Source: Bradyrhizobium macuxiense (GTDB lineage Bacteria; Pseudomonadota; Alphaproteobacteria; Rhizobiales; Xanthobacteraceae). Taken from it: 64,000 nucleotides of DNA. Below the pieces are notes generated by a model. That model was not told where the DNA came from and did not search any database. It worked only from the letters and a program-made list of their open reading frames with translations. Location of the stretch: contig NZ_VITY01000010.1 of assembly GCF_007993935.1 (NCBI RefSeq), positions 124,001 to 188,000 on the forward strand, read 5' to 3'. Of the stretch, positions 16,078-25,237 are shown piece after piece (position 1 is the first letter of the stretch; every line of letters starts with the position of its first letter). Position numbers and translations under genes: made by a program.

Positions 16078-18795
16078 TTACTGCTGCTGCGCCACAACGC
16101 CCGGCGCCGCTTCGCAAGCCTGTTCGGCAAGGCCGGCGGTACCGGATGCAGGCCGCGCGAGTTGCAGGCTTTGCCCGAGCTCGATGTCGAGCTCAGCCTC
16201 GTCCTTGCTGATCTCGATGCGACGCCCCTGCCATGGGAAGCACTGCCGCGAGCCCAGTTGAGCGCGGATGCTCACGATCTGCCCATTCGGCTGTCGGGGG
16301 AAGAAGTAATACCCATCTTGATCGGTCGCGGTGGAGATGACGTGTCCGGGTCCCGTCGCGGCTCGAACTTGCACGCCCGGCACCGGCATCGAGCCGTCCA
16401 AGGTGACACGGCCCGCGATCAGCTTGGTGCCATCAGCGGCCTGACCGTTCCCGGAGGGCCGCAAGGCCCTGAAATTTTGTACATCGAGCGTCGTGCCCGC
16501 AGGCGCGTTCGTCAGCGATACCCTCACCTCCTTGACCTTCCCGATCGGGAGGGGAGGACGACGCCAGTCGTCACTCTCGTCGATGAATTTAGGCCAGACC
16601 AACTGCGCCACATCGAGCGTGTGCGATACCCACGTATCGAGCTTCTCCACCCGCGGGACGGACCACGCGCTGGACGACAGATGTCCATCCGCGGGCTGAT
16701 CCTCCCGAATGGAAACCGTGCCGCCGTCCTCCATCAGCAATTCGATCTTGAAACGGGATCCAAGGCAGCTCTCCGCATTCTTGTCTGAACAGCGTTTGCG
16801 AACCGCGAGCTGCAGGTGGCTCGTGTTCCACAGGTCGAGCCGCCACGGCTTGATAGCGGCGCTGGCGTCGCCGGATTTCTCGGTTGCAAGGCTGACATAG
16901 GGACTGGCCGCCGAGGCGTCGGTGAATTGTCCCGATATGGCTTCGATGCCTGCGCGGTCCTTCAGGGAAACCTGGCCGATGATCGGGGTCGGCACCTGAT
17001 CGTCGACCAATGTGATCGACGTCTTGCCGGTTTCATCGGGCGGGTTGCGGGTGAATGATTGCGTCTCTTTCCCGCCGATCTTCACGGAGGCATGTTCAGG
17101 ATCGGGAACGTACACCGTGAGCCCGTGCAGGTCTCGCGTCCCGGCGCGCATATCGGGCCAGGTCGTTTGCGTGACCGGATCAGTCCAGGGCGTGATCGAG
17201 ATCGCGGATTTGTCGATTGCAAGGTGAGAGGCGATGTTGGAATGCATCACCTGGTAGCGAACCCACGTGTTCGCCGGCGGTGACCAGATGCGTCGATTGA
17301 CACCGATCGAGCCGTCGAAGTCGTAGACGTAGTTTGCAAACCGTCGCATCCATTTCCGAACGGCCGGCGTCACCGGCTCCTCCACCGAGGCTCGAAAGAC
17401 CTGAGTTCCTTCTTCGGAGCCGAAATGGGTGTAGATCAGCCCCTTCACCTTCTTGCCGCGGTTGATCGACTCGAGGTGAGAGGCGATCAGCATCGCGAGC
17501 GCGTTGCCCTGGGACACGTTGCAGCTCGGTCCGCAATAGAGCTCCTTCCTCTCGACCTCGGGAATATCCGCGAGCAAGGTTCGCGCCGACGCATCAAACT
17601 TGTCTTCGCTGCTGGTGTCGAACGCGGGCGGATGCGCACGAGGTAGATTGTAGAGCTTCTCGTAGGTCGATGTGAGCGGTAGCAGACCGTGCTGGACTTC
17701 GGGTCCATCAGGCGCGACGAACAAGTCCTTCGCATCGGCAGCAAAATAGGACCAGACCGCGAGCACTCCAAGCTTTCTCAAAAGATCGGAATGGTAGGCA
17801 TGGCTCTGCTTCCGGTCTGCAAGCGCCTCATGCGTATCGACGAGCGCGGGGTTGTCGAATGCGACAAACTTCGAAGACTGTCCCGGAACGCCGAAGTCCT
17901 GAACAAGCGTGTTGCCGCCGTGGGACGTCAGTATGGCCGGGCGAACGTTCCAGGCTTCCAGCCACGGGATTTCGGACAGCACCGTGTACCGGCTGAAGTG
18001 ATCGCGCTCCACTCTGGTGAGGGAAGCGGGACAGCCGGCAGCGCAGGAAGGCGCGATAAAATCAATCCGGTCGATCGCCATCGGATTGACGATCTGCGTC
18101 ACGCCATCGGACTGCACCGGCACGATCACCTCGACGATCCAGCCCAGCGATCCGACTTCAAACTGAATGTCCTGTCCGCGAGCAATGTCTCCTGGACCAA
18201 AAATGGCCGAGCGGCCTTGGCGATCGTGCAGCATGATCGAAAGGTCCGCAGGCGGAGCCGCGGAGAAGTAGAATCTGACGTTACGACTTGGCTGAGCAGG
18301 CAGACCGACAGAAGATGCAGTCATATCCAGGCTCGATCGTGCCGCCGACAGCGAATGCGGTGGCTGGATCTCCGTTCGAAAAGGTAATGGACTGTCTTCG
18401 TGCCAGCTGTGGAAATGATCGATGTTTCCGCGATGCCACTCTCGCAAAAGCAGGGCAAAAGTGGGTTCGGAGCCAATGCCGGAGGGAAACCGGTTCAACT
18501 GCCCCGGTCCGACAAAAAAGGCCGAGCGCCCCTCGCCGCCTTGCGGCCAAAGCGAATCCGATATCGTCAGGCCAAGTTCTTCGTTGAAGAAACGATGAAT
18601 GGCCGCGCCATGCCAGGGACGAAGCGCGTCGGCATCCGCGGCAAAACTGACGATATGCGAAAACGGATACGGCAACACGCGAACCGGATCATCCGGTTTC
18701 CCCGCGTCAGCAAGCGCTGATGCCGAGCCGAGCGCACAGCACCCGAGCGCGACAATCACGCGCAGAGCAAGCAGATAGGCGCCGGCCTTTTTCAT
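16078..18795 (-). CDS. Large exported protein with a carboxypeptidase-regulatory-like C-terminus
   Basis: This 905-residue protein starts at the ATG at 18795, which overlaps the stop of the preceding gene (ATGA). A signal peptide ends near residue 29 ('GSASALADAG'). The N-terminal part (about 35-150) has 'FSHIVSFAADADALRPWHG' and 'GNIDHFHSWHED', which could be Asp/His metal sites of a polysaccharide-deacetylase-like barrel; that reading is tentative. A middle region (about 480-760) is beta-rich. Residues about 815-880 match the carboxypeptidase-regulatory-like beta-sandwich ('AGRVTLDGSMPVPGVQVRAA'). It is co-transcribed with the 725-residue SGNH-like gene. A role in handling an exported glycan fits the locus but is inferred. 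Confidence 0.7.
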   Translation of the reverse strand: MKKAGAYLLALRVIVALGCCALGSASALADAGKPDDPVRVLPYPFSHIVSFAADADALRPWHGAAIHRFFNEELGLTISDSLWPQGGEGRSAFFVGPGQLNRFPSGIGSEPTFALLLREWHRGNIDHFHSWHEDSPLPFRTEIQPPHSLSAARSSLDMTASSVGLPAQPSRNVRFYFSAAPPADLSIMLHDRQGRSAIFGPGDIARGQDIQFEVGSLGWIVEVIVPVQSDGVTQIVNPMAIDRIDFIAPSCAAGCPASLTRVERDHFSRYTVLSEIPWLEAWNVRPAILTSHGGNTLVQDFGVPGQSSKFVAFDNPALVDTHEALADRKQSHAYHSDLLRKLGVLAVWSYFAADAKDLFVAPDGPEVQHGLLPLTSTYEKLYNLPRAHPPAFDTSSEDKFDASARTLLADIPEVERKELYCGPSCNVSQGNALAMLIASHLESINRGKKVKGLIYTHFGSEEGTQVFRASVEEPVTPAVRKWMRRFANYVYDFDGSIGVNRRIWSPPANTWVRYQVMHSNIASHLAIDKSAISITPWTDPVTQTTWPDMRAGTRDLHGLTVYVPDPEHASVKIGGKETQSFTRNPPDETGKTSITLVDDQVPTPIIGQVSLKDRAGIEAISGQFTDASAASPYVSLATEKSGDASAAIKPWRLDLWNTSHLQLAVRKRCSDKNAESCLGSRFKIELLMEDGGTVSIREDQPADGHLSSSAWSVPRVEKLDTWVSHTLDVAQLVWPKFIDESDDWRRPPLPIGKVKEVRVSLTNAPAGTTLDVQNFRALRPSGNGQAADGTKLIAGRVTLDGSMPVPGVQVRAATGPGHVISTATDQDGYYFFPRQPNGQIVSIRAQLGSRQCFPWQGRRIEISKDEAELDIELGQSLQLARPASGTAGLAEQACEAAPGVVAQQQ

Positions 18796-20969
18796 CTCGA
18801 CGTATCGGACAGGATCTTGGCCAATGGCGCCGTCAGCTCCTCCGCGAGCCATTGATGTCCAAGTTTCGAGTAATGCCCGTCGAATTGAAACGTCAGCAGC
18901 CGCGGCACTTCGCCATATCTATCGGAGAAATTGGGGTTCACGCAGGTGTACCCATTCTTGGCGCAGTACTCGGTCACGTTCCTGACGAAGCCCTTTGCGC
19001 CCGCGGCAACTTTAGTGCCGTCGGCCAGGGTCAGCGTCGACTCACAATTCTTACGGCACTGCGCCTGGTCTACGCCGGTATGGAATATGAAATTCTGACC
19101 GGGATGATGCTTCTCGATATAGGAGACGATTTCGGTCCAGTACTGGAATGCTTCCTTGCCGGGTTGCGGCATGACATCGAAGGGCACCCGCAGCGTCTCG
19201 CCGAACGGGATTCCCTTGACGTATTCCGGGTACGTCGGCTTGGCCATGAAGACGGAGAACACCGGCGAAGCCGTCCTGAAGGTCAAGGCGCCGCTCGCAT
19301 CGTGGAGGAAATTCGGAATGGCGCTGTTCTCCGGATCGAATCCCAATCCGTCGTGCAGCATCGTCGGGCTGACCTGGGAGACCAGCCCCGCAAGCATCGA
19401 TACCAACGTGGCCTGAACGCCGAACTTCGACGTATAGTCTCGAATTCTCGGATAGTTCGTACCGATGTCGCCATTGTCGGTCGCAGCGGAGATCACCTCG
19501 ACACATCGATGCAGGGCGACGCCGAGACTTTCCTCGAGAATAATATTGACCTTTTCGAAGGGGCGAACTTGCAGGGCAACCATGTCGCTGCCACCCGTGC
19601 TGGCGAGACGGACGCAGTTGTCGGGATTGTCGAAGAAGCGGTCTCGATCGACGTACCCCTGATTGTTCACGAACGTGGTCGAGTCGTACTCCTGGACCGT
19701 GCCGGCACCCGGCCAGTATTGGCGGCTATGCGGTTCGTAGAACGCTGCGTAGGGAGACGGCTTGCGGGCGCCATTGAATTTTGCGCGGGCCGAATCGGGA
19801 GCATGGCCGTCCTCGTTGACGTAGATCGGACGCACGTCGATGACGAGGTCGTCGCGATCGTATGATGGAACGAACCATCGGCCGAGTGTCGCGGAATGCT
19901 CGAACTCTTCGCGTCGCAGGCGCAGGGACACCGGCTTCGTCGGATCGACTGCGGTGAAGGCGAAGCTGCCGTCGGCCGCGAGCACACTCTTCTTCGTGGC
20001 GCCCGATTCCTCCAGCAATTCGATCGACGTGTTCGGGGCAATGTCGCCCCCGACAACCTTGCCCGCCAACGCGACACCAGTGCTGGTCGCCTTGGGCGCC
20101 GGCCGAACCAGAGCAAGCGTCTGGAAGCGCATCGTCGTTCCGGCCGCACCATCGACCTTCACGAACCATTGCGAAATCGCCTTGGTCCGGCCGCTTCTCA
20201 GGTTGAGGACGAGGCTGGGAGGCAGCGGGACGGTTACCTGATTTCCGGCCAGCTTGATATCTCCGACCACCTGCGCGTTGTTGGCGCGTGTGACGATGTC
20301 ATCGGGCAGGATCGGCGGCAGCAGACCTGCCGGCTCCGCGCTCTTGGCGGCCAGGTCCAATACCCAGGACAGGGACTGTCCGTCATCGAGAACGAATCCG
20401 ACGGTCAACTTGCCCGTCGTCGGAGGCGCAGCGAACTTGATCTGGAGATGGGTCGCGTCCTTCGCCGGCGTGAAGTCGGGAGACCAGATCAGCCATGCCT
20501 GTCCATGGGTGATCTCGAAATCCGCCTCGCTGACGCTGATCGGGCCGGGGCGTCTTTCGCGGAAATTACCGCCGTAGATCTCGAAAAGCCCGTTCTTGCG
20601 ATAGGGCCCCACGGCATCAAGCATCGCAAAAACCGGCGCGCCCTGCCCGCGATAATCACTCGCAACCGGGGCATGGTCGACGAGCGTGCCTCCGGCGCCG
20701 GCCAGCAACGCCTCCAGCGTCGTGACGCGCGCGGACAGTTGCTGAAGTTCGATCTGTGCCTTCTTGTCGAAGGACGATTGCACTGGAGCGGGCGGCGGTG
20801 GAGGCGGAGGCGGAATTTCCGGCTTCGGCGGGGTGCGTTCGGCCAACATGCGATCAATTCGCTGATTGATGTACCGGCGCGTCTTCTCGACCGTTGCCGC
20901 GATGCCGCCGCAAATTGCGACGACCAAGATGATCCCAGCAGCCGTTCTTATAAGCTTCGAACTCGTCAT
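18792..20969 (-). CDS. Membrane-anchored exported protein with SGNH-hydrolase-like C-terminus
   Basis: This 725-residue protein has one N-terminal membrane helix (about 8-26), a Pro-rich linker (about 47-62) and a short coiled coil (about 68-92). Two beta-rich domains follow; the second (about 305-355, 'GVALAGKVVGGDIAPNTSIE') resembles a carboxypeptidase-regulatory fold. The C-terminus (about 415-720) is SGNH-like: 'FVNNQGYVDRDRFF' leads into 'RLASTGGSDMVA' (the GDS block in altered form), and 'FDGHYSKLGHQWLA' supplies the D-x-x-H block. AlgX/DltD-type proteins with this layout move or remove acyl groups outside the membrane. It overlaps the 905-residue gene by four bases. Confidence 0.72.
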   Translation of the reverse strand: MTSSKLIRTAAGIILVVAICGGIAATVEKTRRYINQRIDRMLAERTPPKPEIPPPPPPPPAPVQSSFDKKAQIELQQLSARVTTLEALLAGAGGTLVDHAPVASDYRGQGAPVFAMLDAVGPYRKNGLFEIYGGNFRERRPGPISVSEADFEITHGQAWLIWSPDFTPAKDATHLQIKFAAPPTTGKLTVGFVLDDGQSLSWVLDLAAKSAEPAGLLPPILPDDIVTRANNAQVVGDIKLAGNQVTVPLPPSLVLNLRSGRTKAISQWFVKVDGAAGTTMRFQTLALVRPAPKATSTGVALAGKVVGGDIAPNTSIELLEESGATKKSVLAADGSFAFTAVDPTKPVSLRLRREEFEHSATLGRWFVPSYDRDDLVIDVRPIYVNEDGHAPDSARAKFNGARKPSPYAAFYEPHSRQYWPGAGTVQEYDSTTFVNNQGYVDRDRFFDNPDNCVRLASTGGSDMVALQVRPFEKVNIILEESLGVALHRCVEVISAATDNGDIGTNYPRIRDYTSKFGVQATLVSMLAGLVSQVSPTMLHDGLGFDPENSAIPNFLHDASGALTFRTASPVFSVFMAKPTYPEYVKGIPFGETLRVPFDVMPQPGKEAFQYWTEIVSYIEKHHPGQNFIFHTGVDQAQCRKNCESTLTLADGTKVAAGAKGFVRNVTEYCAKNGYTCVNPNFSDRYGEVPRLLTFQFDGHYSKLGHQWLAEELTAPLAKILSDTSR

Positions 20970-21022
20970 GTTGAGCAGGCGATGTCCCAGGGAAAGACCT
21001 GAAGGCCTATGGGCTAAGAGGA

Positions 21023-21463
21023 CTACGGGGTAAAGGAGAGCTTGTCTTCGGTCAGCACGACCTCGTCGCCCTTTTTCTCGAAAGCGATGGTGCCATACCG
21101 CTTCATGCCGTCGAATTTGGCGCGGTTGTACTCATCCATGCTTTCGACCGAGATCAGATAGACCACGACTTTCAGGCTCGAGCTGAACTCCGGCTGCGCA
21201 AGATAATCCTTGGCATAGCTGGCGGCTGTCGCCCGGACCAGATCGGACGCCTCAGCGCCGGATTTTCGCAAATCGCCGAGGTTCGGCTTCAAGTCCAACA
21301 CGAGAATGAGATGGGTGTCCTTGGCCGCGGCCACCCGATGGTCCTTCTCTACTACAAGTGGCGCGGCAGCCGCGAAGGCGGAGGAAATTCCTGCCAGCGA
21401 CAATGTCCCCATGATGACGGCCTGGCGCAGCAGACCAAATGCGCTTGGGAAGCGGCTTTTCAT
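21023..21463 (-). CDS. Small exported protein of unknown function
   Basis: This 146-residue protein has a signal peptide (residues 1-32, ending 'GISSAFAAA'). The mature part is mixed alpha/beta with no cysteines and no family that I recognise. It is the first gene of the minus-strand operon that continues, after 53 bases, with the two large exported proteins. It is divergent from the methyltransferase/MBOAT operon, so it probably belongs to the same extracellular modification function. Confidence 0.7.
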   Translation of the reverse strand: MKSRFPSAFGLLRQAVIMGTLSLAGISSAFAAAAPLVVEKDHRVAAAKDTHLILVLDLKPNLGDLRKSGAEASDLVRATAASYAKDYLAQPEFSSSLKVVVYLISVESMDEYNRAKFDGMKRYGTIAFEKKGDEVVLTEDKLSFTP

Positions 21464-21662
21464 GTTTCTGGCCCTTGACCTCGCGGCTATCTGGCTGAGC
21501 TTTTTGGCTTCGTCAAGTTATCAATTGGCCAACGGCTCCGCCCGGCCTTGCCGGGATGCCCTCCGGCCCTGCTGCCGGGAAGAATTATCGCTGTTCAAGG
21601 CCTTGCACGGACAAGCCCGGCTGTGTCAGAAGGGCGATAATTTCAACCAAAGGGTGGTCAGG
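21464..21662. promoter_or_regulatory. Divergent promoter region of the two exopolymer operons
   Basis: These 199 bases separate the starts of the minus-strand exported-protein operon (21463) and the plus-strand methyltransferase-MBOAT-FkbH operon (21663), so both promoters should lie here. I see GC-rich short repeats (CCGGCCTTGCCGGGA around 21543) but no confident sigma-factor or operator match. Confidence 0.5.
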
Positions 21663-22640
21663 GTGACGGGTTCCACGAACATCGTGCGACGGTCGAAAAT
21701 CGCAGAGATCGACATTGCCGCGTACCCCTACCTCTCGGCACTGGTTGAGCGACAGATCGCGGCGTGGCCCCAGCACGAGCCCACCTTGGCAACCAGCCTC
21801 GGCAACAGGTCGCTCGAGGTCATGCGCGACACCGAGGCATCGTCGGAGCTCGTCACCAAGATCGCGCTCCATCACTTCGGGACCATCGACAAGATCTGCC
21901 ACGACTACCGGTATTTCTGCGAGAACATGATCCTGGAAGCCGAATTGTTCTTCCGGCGTCATGGGCGCTACGAGCGCTCCAAGTTCAGCGAGGCGGTTCG
22001 CGACGTCTATTCGAAGCCCGACGTCATGGAAAAATACATGAACGGGCTGCTGCTGTCGGGCGTGTTCTGGCACAACCACGCCGGCGCGCTGACCTTCTAT
22101 CGAAGCCAGTATCTGCCGATGCTCCCGGAAGGATATCGTCATCTCGAGGTGGGGCCAGGCCACGGCGCGCTGCTCTACCTGACGGCGACGGATTCCCGAT
22201 CCGGCTCGATCGTCGGGTGGGACGTCAGCGAAGGCGCCATCGCGGCCACGCGGCGCACCCTGGAAGTGATCGGCGTCAGCGATGAAGTCGAGCTGGTCCG
22301 CCAGGACATGTTCGACGCTCCCGATCAGCGCGACAGCTTCGACAGCATCGTCGTGAGCGAGCTGCTGGAGCATCTCGAGGACCCGCTCAAGGCGCTGCGA
22401 TCCCTCATCCGCTATCTGAAGCCCGGCGGACGGATCCTGGTGAACATGCCCGCCAACAGTCCCGCTCCCGATCATCTCTACCTGATCGACAAGCCGTCGG
22501 AGATGACCGACCTGATGAAGGCGGCGGGATTCGAGATCGAGAAGAACCAATTGTTCCCGATGACGGGGTACGGCCTCGAGCGGTGCTTGAAGGACCGCCT
22601 GACGATCAATTGCGTGGCTGTTGGACGTCGGCCCGGCTAG
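21663..22640 (+). CDS. Class I SAM-dependent methyltransferase
   Basis: This protein is about 325 residues from the GTG at 21663. The frame stays open further upstream, but that would run antisense through the exported-protein gene, so the start is moved in. The C-terminal half is a Rossmann methyltransferase: motif I 'HLEVGPGHGALLYL' (residues about 160-173), acidic motif II 'GWDVSEGAIAATRRTLEVIG', and 'IVVSELLEHLEDPLKALRSL' as motif IV. The N-terminal 140 residues are helical and resemble no domain I can name. It heads the MBOAT operon (27-base gap), so it may methylate the acyl cargo or the glycan acceptor. Whether the target is O-, N- or C- cannot be told. Confidence 0.85.
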   Translation: MTGSTNIVRRSKIAEIDIAAYPYLSALVERQIAAWPQHEPTLATSLGNRSLEVMRDTEASSELVTKIALHHFGTIDKICHDYRYFCENMILEAELFFRRHGRYERSKFSEAVRDVYSKPDVMEKYMNGLLLSGVFWHNHAGALTFYRSQYLPMLPEGYRHLEVGPGHGALLYLTATDSRSGSIVGWDVSEGAIAATRRTLEVIGVSDEVELVRQDMFDAPDQRDSFDSIVVSELLEHLEDPLKALRSLIRYLKPGGRILVNMPANSPAPDHLYLIDKPSEMTDLMKAAGFEIEKNQLFPMTGYGLERCLKDRLTINCVAVGRRPG

Positions 22641-22667
22641 GGACTCGCTGCGCCGAGAAGGGATGCC

Positions 22668-23885
22668 ATGCTTTTCCAATCAGCAGCCGCCGTCGTCGGC
22701 GGGCCTTCCCTGAACAGCTTCGAGTTTTTGTACATCTCGGCAGCAGCCGTCATTATCTGCTGCGCCGTCAACCTGCAGATGGCGCGCAATGTCGCCCTGC
22801 TGCTGCTGAGCTTCGCATTCTTCATCAGCTTCGGATTCGATCCGGCGTCGATCATCGTGCTGGCCGGCTTCCTTGCCGTTTCATACGGGATCGGCCTGTT
22901 TCGCAAGCAACGCGGCGCGCGCTTCACCATGGAAGCGCAGCTGCTCGCCGTCGCATTGCTCTGGATCTTCCTGTTCCTGGCGCGAGACCCCCGATTGCTG
23001 GGGGCGGCCAACCCGTTCCACTACATGCCGGTCCACATCATCGGCATCTCCTACATGGTGTTCCGCTGCGTCAGCTACCTGATGGAGGTGGAGTTCATCG
23101 AAAGGCCGAGCTTCCTTCGATTCTGCACCTATGTCCTGTTTTTTCCTGCATTGCTGGCCGGACCGATCGAGCGCTATCGAAGCTTCGAGCTGCAGTTGGC
23201 ATCCCCTGTCTTCGATACCAAGGCGGTCATCCCTGCGCTTCACCGCATCGCCAACGGAATGATCAAGAAGTTCGTCCTGGCCGACAACCTGTCGGCGTTC
23301 GGCATCTTCTCGTTCGACAACGCCGCACAGATGTCGGGGCCGATGTTGTGGGTGGGGGCGCTGGCCCAGCTCGGCCTCATCTACCTCGATTTTAGCGGCT
23401 ATTGCGACATCGTGATCGGGACGGCCTCGCTGATGGGCTTCCGGCTGATCGAGAACTTCAATCGGCCGTTCGATTCAACGACGATCCAGGAATTCTGGAA
23501 TCGGTGGCATATCTCGCTCAGCACGCTGGTCAGGGATTACGTCTTCACGCCGCTCAACTTCATCGTCATCAAGAAGGCGCCGCGCCGCATCCAGTTTGCC
23601 TTGATATCGGCCGTGTACTTCGCCTCGATGATCCTGATCGCGCTGTGGCATGGGGTGACGTGGGGCTTTCTGGCGTTCGGCACGGTTCACGGCGGCGCGC
23701 TGGTCGCGAGCCAGCTTTTCCGCAAATATGTCGGCGTCAAGAAGGGGCCGGCCGTCACCGGGCCCTCGATCTATCTCCGTCGCTTTCTCGTTTACGCGTT
23801 CGTGTCGACAACACTGATCCTTTGGCTCAAGTCCTACTCGGAGTGGGGCGCGATCTACGGTAAAATGCTGGGGCTGTATCGATGA
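22668..23885 (+). CDS. MBOAT-family membrane acyltransferase (AlgI/DltB-like)
   Basis: This 405-residue polytopic membrane protein belongs to the MBOAT family. It has 'RPFDSTTIQEFWNRWHISLS' (residues about 265-284) and the catalytic histidine in 'ALWHGVTWGF' (about 324-333), plus 'YLDFSGYCDIVIGTASLMGF'. MBOATs such as AlgI and DltB pass acyl groups from an intracellular thioester to an extracytoplasmic acceptor. Unlike the many members that carry the acyl-shuttle motif at their own C-terminus, this one ends 'GKMLGLYR'. The motif is instead on the microprotein whose ATG overlaps this stop (ATGA). A cognate carrier protein and SGNH protein follow, so it is probably the membrane-crossing step of a Dlt-like pathway. 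Confidence 0.94.
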   Translation: MLFQSAAAVVGGPSLNSFEFLYISAAAVIICCAVNLQMARNVALLLLSFAFFISFGFDPASIIVLAGFLAVSYGIGLFRKQRGARFTMEAQLLAVALLWIFLFLARDPRLLGAANPFHYMPVHIIGISYMVFRCVSYLMEVEFIERPSFLRFCTYVLFFPALLAGPIERYRSFELQLASPVFDTKAVIPALHRIANGMIKKFVLADNLSAFGIFSFDNAAQMSGPMLWVGALAQLGLIYLDFSGYCDIVIGTASLMGFRLIENFNRPFDSTTIQEFWNRWHISLSTLVRDYVFTPLNFIVIKKAPRRIQFALISAVYFASMILIALWHGVTWGFLAFGTVHGGALVASQLFRKYVGVKKGPAVTGPSIYLRRFLVYAFVSTTLILWLKSYSEWGAIYGKMLGLYR

Positions 23886-23995
23886 CATTGGGACGCGACG
23901 ACATTCTCAGGATTGTCTGGCTGGCGGCGAAGATCGCCATCATCGTGCTGCTGTCGAACACCGGCCAGGCGCTGTTCGTTTACCAGAACTTCTGA
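23882..23995 (+). CDS. DltX-like membrane microprotein with C-terminal acyl-shuttle motif FVYQNF
   Basis: This 37-residue gene starts at the ATG overlapping the MBOAT stop (ATGA) and ends six bases before the SGNH gene. Residues 5-10 are charged (RDDILR), residues 11-25 form one membrane helix, and the last six residues are F32-V-Y34-Q-N-F37. DltX of Gram-positive bacteria is a microprotein of this design. Its C-terminal F-x-Y-x-x-F hexapeptide accepts the acyl group on the tyrosine from the MBOAT DltB and hands it to DltD. Positive charges at the N-terminus predict an outside C-terminus, as the model requires. The gene is too short for standard gene calling. Position, helix and exact motif together make a DltX role likely; activity is inferred. 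Confidence 0.82.
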   Translation: MTLGRDDILRIVWLAAKIAIIVLLSNTGQALFVYQNF

Positions 23996-24001
23996 ACGCT
24001 G

Positions 24002-25120
24002 ATGGTCGAGCCTGCAAAAACCAAGGGACCCCGGGGGCGCGACGTTCTCTCGCGCCTCGCTGTGACGGTGGCTGTGCTGGTCGCGGTGCTGGCCTGTCTG
24101 GATGTTGCCTTGCGGATCGCCGCGCCGGCCAGCGGCATCTTTCGAAGGACGATCGACGTCCAGTCGCCGGCGGCGCTCTACACCAAGCTCGAAGAGTTTC
24201 GAAAGTTCGACGGACTGAAGGTCGCCGTTCTGGGCGACTCCCTGATCTTCGGTCGCGCCATGCGGGACAAGGGCGATACCGCCTGGCAATCGCATACCTT
24301 GTCGAGCCAGTTGCAGAACTGGCTTGCCGAAAAGCATCCCGGTCAAAAGGTATATGTCGCCAATTTCGGCATGAACGGGACGCTTCCGACCGATCTTGAG
24401 AACCTTGTACGCATCGTTCTGCCCACAAAGCCCGATGTCATCGTGTTCGATCTGAGCCTGCGCTCCTTCTCCCGTGACTTCGATCGGGAAGGCGAAAGCA
24501 GAACCCGTGTCTGGCTGGACACCCTGTCCGTCGATGCCAACGGCACCTATTCCACCGGCCAGGGAGTTGGCGGGATCGCGCGATGGAGCCACGACGCACT
24601 GGTCAATTGGTGGTTTCTGTACCGGTCGCGCGACTTTCTCCAGGCCCTGTGGTTCGACGGCAGCCCCTTCAACTTCCTGGTCGGCCTGCGAGATGCCGCG
24701 GACAAATGGCTGCAAGGCTCGTCAGGGGCCAAGGGCGACGACCTCGACGATATCGTGCTCCTGATGCGGGCGCGGTCACGGTACGAAAAGATCGACCTCG
24801 CTCCCGACAACCCGCAACGACAAGCCCTCGAACGGACGCTGCGGCGCGTGTCTGAGGCAAAACAGCCCACGCTGATCTTCTACGCGACCGAGAATCCGAA
24901 GGTATTGCCAGACCTGCTTCCGCAGCAAAAATTTGCCGAGCTGCAGGCTCAACTCGTGCAGATCATCACGCCGCAGCCTCCGGACCGAGTTTACGTTGGG
25001 CCGCTCGCGACCCTTCCGGCGTCCGAATTCCTCGATCACGTTCATCTCGATAAGGCCGGCTACGGCCAGCTGAGCGCGGAACTTGGCCCGCGCCTGGACG
25101 CCATGATCGGGAGACGGTGA
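24002..25120 (+). CDS. Membrane-anchored SGNH hydrolase/acyltransferase (DltD-like role)
   Basis: This 372-residue protein has a cytoplasmic basic tail, a single membrane helix (about 16-38) and an exported SGNH domain. Block I is 'VAVLGDSLIFG' with the nucleophile S80, and the C-terminal block is D345-H-V-H348 in 'FLDHVHLDKAGYG', giving a Ser-His-Asp set. 'ANFGMNGTLPTDL' supplies the block III Gly/Asn region. DltD and AlgX/AlgJ-type proteins with this topology take an acyl group on serine and pass it to a cell-envelope polymer. It lies directly after the FVYQNF microprotein, as DltD lies next to DltX, and before the carrier-protein gene. Confidence 0.88.
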   Translation: MVEPAKTKGPRGRDVLSRLAVTVAVLVAVLACLDVALRIAAPASGIFRRTIDVQSPAALYTKLEEFRKFDGLKVAVLGDSLIFGRAMRDKGDTAWQSHTLSSQLQNWLAEKHPGQKVYVANFGMNGTLPTDLENLVRIVLPTKPDVIVFDLSLRSFSRDFDREGESRTRVWLDTLSVDANGTYSTGQGVGGIARWSHDALVNWWFLYRSRDFLQALWFDGSPFNFLVGLRDAADKWLQGSSGAKGDDLDDIVLLMRARSRYEKIDLAPDNPQRQALERTLRRVSEAKQPTLIFYATENPKVLPDLLPQQKFAELQAQLVQIITPQPPDRVYVGPLATLPASEFLDHVHLDKAGYGQLSAELGPRLDAMIGRR

Positions 25121-25237
25121 GGGAGCCTTGTGAATGCCGGTGCCATCTGCTAGTCCTCGCGCCGAAAATACGAATTTTACGGCACTTGCTTGGCCATTTC
25201 GGCGCTGCCGGCTTACCCAAATCGTGGGATGATTGTG

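Noticed and set aside
21306..21662. A longer start for the methyltransferase gene
   Set aside because: The extra 119 codons lie antisense to the exported-protein gene at 21023-21463 and read as noise.
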